Source of the DNA: a virus
Reading direction: 5' to 3' (one strand)
IMG/VR virus record: IMGVR_UViG_3300044627_001153
Coordinates: 1-27,902 of that record
Length of the DNA stretch: 27,902 bases
Shown: piece after piece, positions 24,093 to 27,902 of the stretch
How positions within the stretch are numbered: position 1 is the first letter of the stretch
Layout: every line of letters begins with the position of its first letter
Program-made: the position numbers and the translations under genes
Notes under the pieces: generated by a model
Databases searched by the model: none
What the model saw: only the letters and a program-made list of their open reading frames with translations
Told to the model about the DNA's origin: nothing

Positions 24093-27000
24093 AACAACTA
24101 AGAGAAAATAAATGGCAAGAGCATATAAAATATTAGGTCAACTAAGTCCGTCAGCAAATGTACTGACGACTTTGTATACAGTACCTGCAACTAATTCCGC
24201 AATCATCTCTTCAATTACTATTGCTAATTTAGATGAGTCGGCAGCAAACGGTGCAGCATTTAGAATTGCTGCAAACACTTCTGGTTCTGCTACTGCTAAT
24301 GGAAATTATCTTGCTTACGGTATCAACGTGCCGGGTCGTGATGCGATTACATTGACACTTGGTATTACTCTTGCAGCAGGTTCACAAATATCAGTAAACG
24401 CTAATTCTGCTCTTCTAGCATTCTCAGCATTTGGTACTGAAGTCTACTAATGGCACTCAATAGAATAGCACTAAACAAAGTTTCACTCAAACGCATGACC
24501 GTGCCAGGTACTGGTGGTGGTGCTGCACCTGGTCCTGCTGCACCCACATTTTATACTGCGGTTCAAGTATTCAGTGGTTCACAAACATGGACACCTCCTT
24601 CTGGAGTATCCTCAGTTGATTGGTTAGTTGTTGCTGGTGGTGGTGGAGGCGGTGACCGTTATGGTGGCGGTGGTGGTGCTGGTGGTTATCAAACAGGAAC
24701 AGGATTAACAGTAACTCCGGGTACAACATACACTATGGCAGTTGGTTCTGGTGGTGGTGGTGCACCAGCAACTACTGTGAGTGGTAGTAATGGCTCAAAT
24801 TCAGGTATATTCAACACAAGTAGTGGCGCAACTTTAGTTAATTGGTCACTTGGTGGTGGAGGTGGTGGTTCTGAAAGTAATCCATTAGGCACTGGTGGTA
24901 ATGCTGGCGGTTCAGGTGGTGGTTCAAATTATAGTGGTTCTGCGGGTGCTGGAACGCCAGGACAAGGTTTTAGTGGTGGCACTGGTCAATTAACTGGCGC
25001 ATATAATGCTAGAGGTGGTGGTGGTGGCGGTGCTGGAGGAATTGGTGGAAATGCTAATTCTGCTATAGGTGGTAATGGTGGTATAGGAATCTTTTCCACT
25101 ATTTCAGGATCAAACACTGCATATGCTGCTGGTGGTGGAGGAGGTAGTGGTGGAAACATTGGCGGTATTGGAGGATTTTTAATTGGAGGCAATGGTTCGG
25201 CTGCTACCGCAACTGCTGCTGGTAACGGTGTTTTTTCAACAGGTTCAGGTGGTGGTGGTTCTGGAGTAACCGCACCAAACAACGGATCAGGAATTACTGG
25301 TGCAGGTGGTTCAGGTGTCATCGTTCTCAAGTGGACACAATCTACATCGACAAATGGTATCTTTGTTTTTAGTAATACAGGTCAATTCATTGTACCCACA
25401 GGTATATCACAAGTAGATTATCTTGTCGTTGCTGGCGGCGGCGGTGCGGGTGGTGGACATGGTGGTGGTGGGGGTGCTGGTGGAGTATTAACGGGTACAG
25501 GATATCCTGTTGGTTCTAATTCTGCAATAGCAGTTGTTGTTGGTTCAGGTGGTGCAGGTGGTATTGATTATGCTCCAGGAAATGGATCAAACGGAAGCAA
25601 CTCTGTCTTTGGAACAATAGTTGCACGTGGTGGTGGTTACGGCGCAGGTTATCAAGGTTCTCCTACTGCTGGATTCGGTGCATCAGGTGGTTCGGGTGGC
25701 GGTGGTGCAGGTCAAACAACTGGTTCGGGTGGACCAGGAACATCAGGACAAGGTAATGCTGGTGGTAATGGTAGTAATGGTAGTCCTGGCAATCAAGGTG
25801 GTGGAGGTGGTGGTGGCGCAGGAGGTGCTGGTTTGAACAGTGTTCCTGGTGCTGCAGGTAATGGTGGTATAGGAATATTTTCATCAATGTCGGGTTCTAA
25901 TGTAGCATATGCTGGTGGTGGTGGTGGTGGCACAAATGGAACTGCGCCATCAGTAGTAACACCTCCGGGTAGAGGTGGTGGTGGTTATGCATTATATTCA
26001 GCAGGATCACCTTGGTTAGGAACTCCATTTGGTGGCGGTAACGGAACTCCTCTTTCACCAGCAGGACCCGCAAACGTTGGCAGTTCAGCAAATAATAATA
26101 CTGGCGGTGGCGGTGGTGGAGGTGGTGGTGGAGCACCTCCTACTGTGACGGGAGGTTCTGGTGGTTCAGGTGTAGTCATCGTTTCTATTCCTACGACACA
26201 ACCAACTGTAGACAGATATATCTACACAGCATCAGGACAATGGACAGCACCGCCAGGAATTACTGCGGTAGATTATGCTCTTGTTGGTGGTGGTGGCGCA
26301 GGTGGTTCAAGTACAACAAATCAAGCAACTGGCGGTGGTGGTGCTGGCGGTTACTTAACTGGTACAAGTTTTCCAGTAGCACCAGGACAAACCTATCCTA
26401 TCATTATCGGTTCTGGTGGTGCTGGAACAGGTTCTCCTACTAATGGTGCAAACGGTTCAAATTCTTCTTTCTCATCTCTTGTAGCACTAGGTGGTGGTGG
26501 CGGTGGTGGTGCCACTGGTAGCGTTGGTATGTCTGGTGGCTCCGGTGGTGGAGGTTTTTTCAGTGCAGGTGGACCATCTATTTCATCACAAGGAAATTCT
26601 GGCGGTAGTGGCAGTCCAAGTCCTCCTTCATGGGGTGGTGGCGGCGGTGGTGGTGCTGGTGGTGCTGGTGGTAATGGAACATCTACTGAGGGTGGTGTTG
26701 GAGGTGCAGGACAATCAACAACACTTACTGGCACATTAACATATCTTGCTGGCGGCGGTGGTGGTGGTGCATCATCTGGACCTGGAGCAGGACCAGGATT
26801 ATCTACTGGTGCTGGTGGTATTGGTGGCGGTGGTCAAGGTGGTGGCATAGTAAATGGTGGTCGTGGCACTCCAGGTACTGGTGGCGGCGGTGGCGGTGCT
26901 GCTGCTAATTATGTTTCAGGTTCTGGTGGTTCAGGCATACTCATACTTAAACACTCAGCAACACAAGCAACAAGAGCAGTATTTTATGCATCAGGTTCAT

Positions 27001-27740
27001 TCACTGCACAATCAGCAACAGTAAATTATCTTGTCGTTGGAGGTGGTGGTTCTGGTGGTGGTAATATGGGCACTACTGCAAAAGTTGGTTCGGGTGGTGG
27101 TGGTGCAGGTGGCGTATTAACTGGAACTGGACACCCAGTAACACCAGGAACACAATATACAATCACTGTTGGTGCGGGTGGAGCAAGTTCTTTAACTACA
27201 AGAGGTTCAAACGGCACAAACTCAGTATTTGCTTCATTCACTGCTCAAGGTGGTGGCGCAGGGGGTTGTCAAATCGAAGGTAGTACAACTATTGTTTCTG
27301 GTGCCGCTGGTGGTTCTGGCGGTGGTGGTGCTTCAGATTCAGGATTGAATCCAGGTCCAGGTGGCGCAGGAACGCCAGGACAAGGAAACAATGGAGGTGC
27401 TGGCACATATAGTGGTCCTTCATATGGTGGAGGAGGTGGTGGAGGTGCGGGTGCTACAGGTTCAAATGGAACAAGCGGTGCTGGTGGTAATGGTGGTGCG
27501 GGTTTAGCATCATCATATTCTGGCACTCCAACATATTATGCTGGCGGTGGCGGTGGTGGTACATACACTTCAGGAACACTTGGGACAGGTGGATCGGGTG
27601 GTGGTGGAAATGCGGCTAGAGGAGGAACATCAATTGATGGAACTCCTAACACTGGAGGTGGGGGTGGAGCAAATGGTGGTACTCCAACTAATGTTTCTGG
27701 TGGTGCCGGCGGTTCGGGAATAGTCATCCTAACATGGACA
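23150..27740 (+). repeat. GGT/GGC-rich low-complexity DNA encoding glycine runs
   Basis: Long stretches of GGT, GGC and GGA codons recur through both glycine-rich genes, interrupted only by the 24093-24520 region. The composition differs clearly from the AT-rich neighbours. Such DNA favours unequal recombination and can also mislead assembly. Confidence 0.7.
24112..24450 (+). CDS. Small beta-rich virion-type protein B
   Basis: 112-aa protein, unassigned. The layout matches the 21584-21910 protein: N-terminal 'MARAYKILGQLSPSANVLTT' with LYTVPA, then 'SAIISSITIANLDESAANGA', 'NYLAYGINVPGRDAITLTLG' and the ending 'ISVNANSALLAFSAFGTEV'. This is a small beta-sandwich family frequent beside phage fibre genes. 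It sits between the two glycine-rich genes and overlaps the second by TAATG. The leader AAGAGAAAATAAATG holds a weak GAGA Shine-Dalgarno. It could be a fibre-tip or decoration subunit; the function is not known. Confidence 0.65.
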   Translation: MARAYKILGQLSPSANVLTTLYTVPATNSAIISSITIANLDESAANGAAFRIAANTSGSATANGNYLAYGINVPGRDAITLTLGITLAAGSQISVNANSALLAFSAFGTEVY

Positions 27741-27743
27741 TAA
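24450..27743 (+). CDS. Four-module glycine-rich adhesin-like protein
   Basis: 1097-aa protein made of a 37-residue lead (MALNRIALNKVSLKRMTVPG) and four tandem copies of a glycine-rich domain: residues about 38-295, 303-581, 588-836 and 841-1097. Each copy starts with a strand of the form 'VFSGSQTWTPPSG' or 'IYTASGQWTAPPG', then 'VDYLVVAGGGGAGG', a 'GGAGGVLTGTGYPV' turn, a 'YTITVGAGG' strand, an 'NGSNSVF' loop, long G-runs, an 'IGIFSSMSGSNVAYAGGGG' block, and a closing 'GGSGVVIVSI' strand. The pattern recalls polyglycine-II adhesin domains, so a multivalent receptor-binding tip is the best guess. The copies differ mainly in the loops between G-runs. It is the last gene of the coupled run. Confidence 0.75.
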   Translation: MALNRIALNKVSLKRMTVPGTGGGAAPGPAAPTFYTAVQVFSGSQTWTPPSGVSSVDWLVVAGGGGGGDRYGGGGGAGGYQTGTGLTVTPGTTYTMAVGSGGGGAPATTVSGSNGSNSGIFNTSSGATLVNWSLGGGGGGSESNPLGTGGNAGGSGGGSNYSGSAGAGTPGQGFSGGTGQLTGAYNARGGGGGGAGGIGGNANSAIGGNGGIGIFSTISGSNTAYAAGGGGGSGGNIGGIGGFLIGGNGSAATATAAGNGVFSTGSGGGGSGVTAPNNGSGITGAGGSGVIVLKWTQSTSTNGIFVFSNTGQFIVPTGISQVDYLVVAGGGGAGGGHGGGGGAGGVLTGTGYPVGSNSAIAVVVGSGGAGGIDYAPGNGSNGSNSVFGTIVARGGGYGAGYQGSPTAGFGASGGSGGGGAGQTTGSGGPGTSGQGNAGGNGSNGSPGNQGGGGGGGAGGAGLNSVPGAAGNGGIGIFSSMSGSNVAYAGGGGGGTNGTAPSVVTPPGRGGGGYALYSAGSPWLGTPFGGGNGTPLSPAGPANVGSSANNNTGGGGGGGGGGAPPTVTGGSGGSGVVIVSIPTTQPTVDRYIYTASGQWTAPPGITAVDYALVGGGGAGGSSTTNQATGGGGAGGYLTGTSFPVAPGQTYPIIIGSGGAGTGSPTNGANGSNSSFSSLVALGGGGGGGATGSVGMSGGSGGGGFFSAGGPSISSQGNSGGSGSPSPPSWGGGGGGGAGGAGGNGTSTEGGVGGAGQSTTLTGTLTYLAGGGGGGASSGPGAGPGLSTGAGGIGGGGQGGGIVNGGRGTPGTGGGGGGAAANYVSGSGGSGILILKHSATQATRAVFYASGSFTAQSATVNYLVVGGGGSGGGNMGTTAKVGSGGGGAGGVLTGTGHPVTPGTQYTITVGAGGASSLTTRGSNGTNSVFASFTAQGGGAGGCQIEGSTTIVSGAAGGSGGGGASDSGLNPGPGGAGTPGQGNNGGAGTYSGPSYGGGGGGGAGATGSNGTSGAGGNGGAGLASSYSGTPTYYAGGGGGGTYTSGTLGTGGSGGGGNAARGGTSIDGTPNTGGGGGANGGTPTNVSGGAGGSGIVILTWT

Positions 27744-27746
27744 ATA
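27740..27746 (+). promoter_or_regulatory. T4-type late promoter core before the last gene
   Basis: ATAAATA inside GACATAAATACT (27737-27748), identical over 12 bases to the promoter before gp48. It overlaps the stop of the glycine-rich gene. Predicted start near 27752, then AGGAG at 27768-27772 and ATG at 27780. Confidence 0.6.
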
Positions 27747-27779
27747 CTGAGTTACAACTTTTTTTATAGGAGTGATTGA

Positions 27780-27902
27780 ATGAATAACAAAGAAATTGAA
27801 TATGCACACTTTTTAATTGGCAGCAATAATAAATTAGTTTGTGGCATTGACACAGCAATTAAAGCATTACGTCCAACAGCACGTTACGATATGTCTGCAT
27901 CT
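27780..27902 (+). CDS. Unassigned gene, N-terminal 41 residues only (cut by window end)
   Basis: An open frame of 41 codons runs off the window. It begins 'MNNKEIEYAHFLIGSNNKLV' and continues 'CGIDTAIKALRPTARYDM'. The start is well supported: an AGGAG Shine-Dalgarno seven bases upstream and a late-promoter-like sequence about 35 bases upstream. Small proteins with a similar 'KA-WLIG-NKLV-GIDTA-KALRP' pattern occur, as I recall, near structural genes of T4-like environmental phages without known function. Too little is visible for a domain call. Confidence 0.6.
   Translation, partial: MNNKEIEYAHFLIGSNNKLVCGIDTAIKALRPTARYDMSAS

Noticed and set aside
24689-27727. Several antisense proline-rich frames opposite the four-module protein
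   Set aside because: Reverse complement of glycine codons gives proline codons, so open frames arise by composition.
27749-27766. T-run after the four-module gene as a terminator
   Set aside because: Only a four-base-pair stem with a two-base loop precedes it, too weak for an intrinsic terminator.
1-27902. tRNA genes, CRISPR arrays, integrase, transposase or attachment sites
   Set aside because: None seen; the plus strand is almost wholly coding from 2608 on, and the only repeats are protein-level modules.

Overview
This window is a structural-gene block from a T4-like contractile-tailed phage (myovirus) of the kind seen in marine and freshwater environments: cyanophage/pelagiphage-type T4 relatives, not enteric T4 itself. 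The DNA is AT-rich by eye and very densely packed, with TAATG or ATGA stop/start overlaps. Gene order and proteins match the T4 baseplate module (gp4, gp48, gp53, gp27/gp5, gp25, gp6, gp7, gp8) followed by a very long DUF4815-type virion protein, which is a hallmark of the environmental T4-like phages. I found no tRNA, integrase, transposase or CRISPR array, and no host gene. The host cannot be named from this sequence.

Layout. (1) 58-2575, minus strand: gp26-like baseplate protein, a gp54/gp19-superfamily tube initiator, an unassigned conserved protein (possibly gp2-like), and gp4 head-completion protein, transcribed in the order gp4 > unassigned > gp54-like > gp26-like. (2) 2576-2607: a 32-nt divergent gap with a T4-type late promoter core that overlaps the gp4 start. 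(3) 2608-14816, plus strand: gp48 tube cap, gp53 wedge, gp27-like hub, gp5-like spike without lysozyme, gp25, gp6, a gp7-position protein split by a frame change at 11405-11433, and gp8. (4) 14827-21209: the 2048-aa DUF4815 protein and a small coiled-coil protein. (5) 21199-27743: a fibre/adhesin cassette with a mini-fibre, two small beta-rich proteins, one tail fibre, and two glycine-rich adhesin-like proteins, the second with four tandem copies of the glycine-rich domain. (6) 27780-end: start of an unassigned gene behind its own late-promoter-like sequence. Positions 1-57 hold no gene I can support.

How the genes work together: gp5/gp27 form the central spike and hub; gp25, gp6, gp53, gp7-like and gp8 build the wedges; gp48 and gp54-like cap the baseplate and start the tail tube; gp26 assists hub assembly; gp4 completes heads. 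The DUF4815 protein and the fibre/adhesin cassette probably form the outer baseplate and host-contact apparatus.

Most notable points: the broken gp7-like gene; a shared 'GSGY' beta-module scattered through gp6, the gp7-like protein, gp8 and the DUF4815 protein; the four-unit glycine-rich adhesin; and an identical 12-nt late-promoter sequence at both ends of the plus-strand block.
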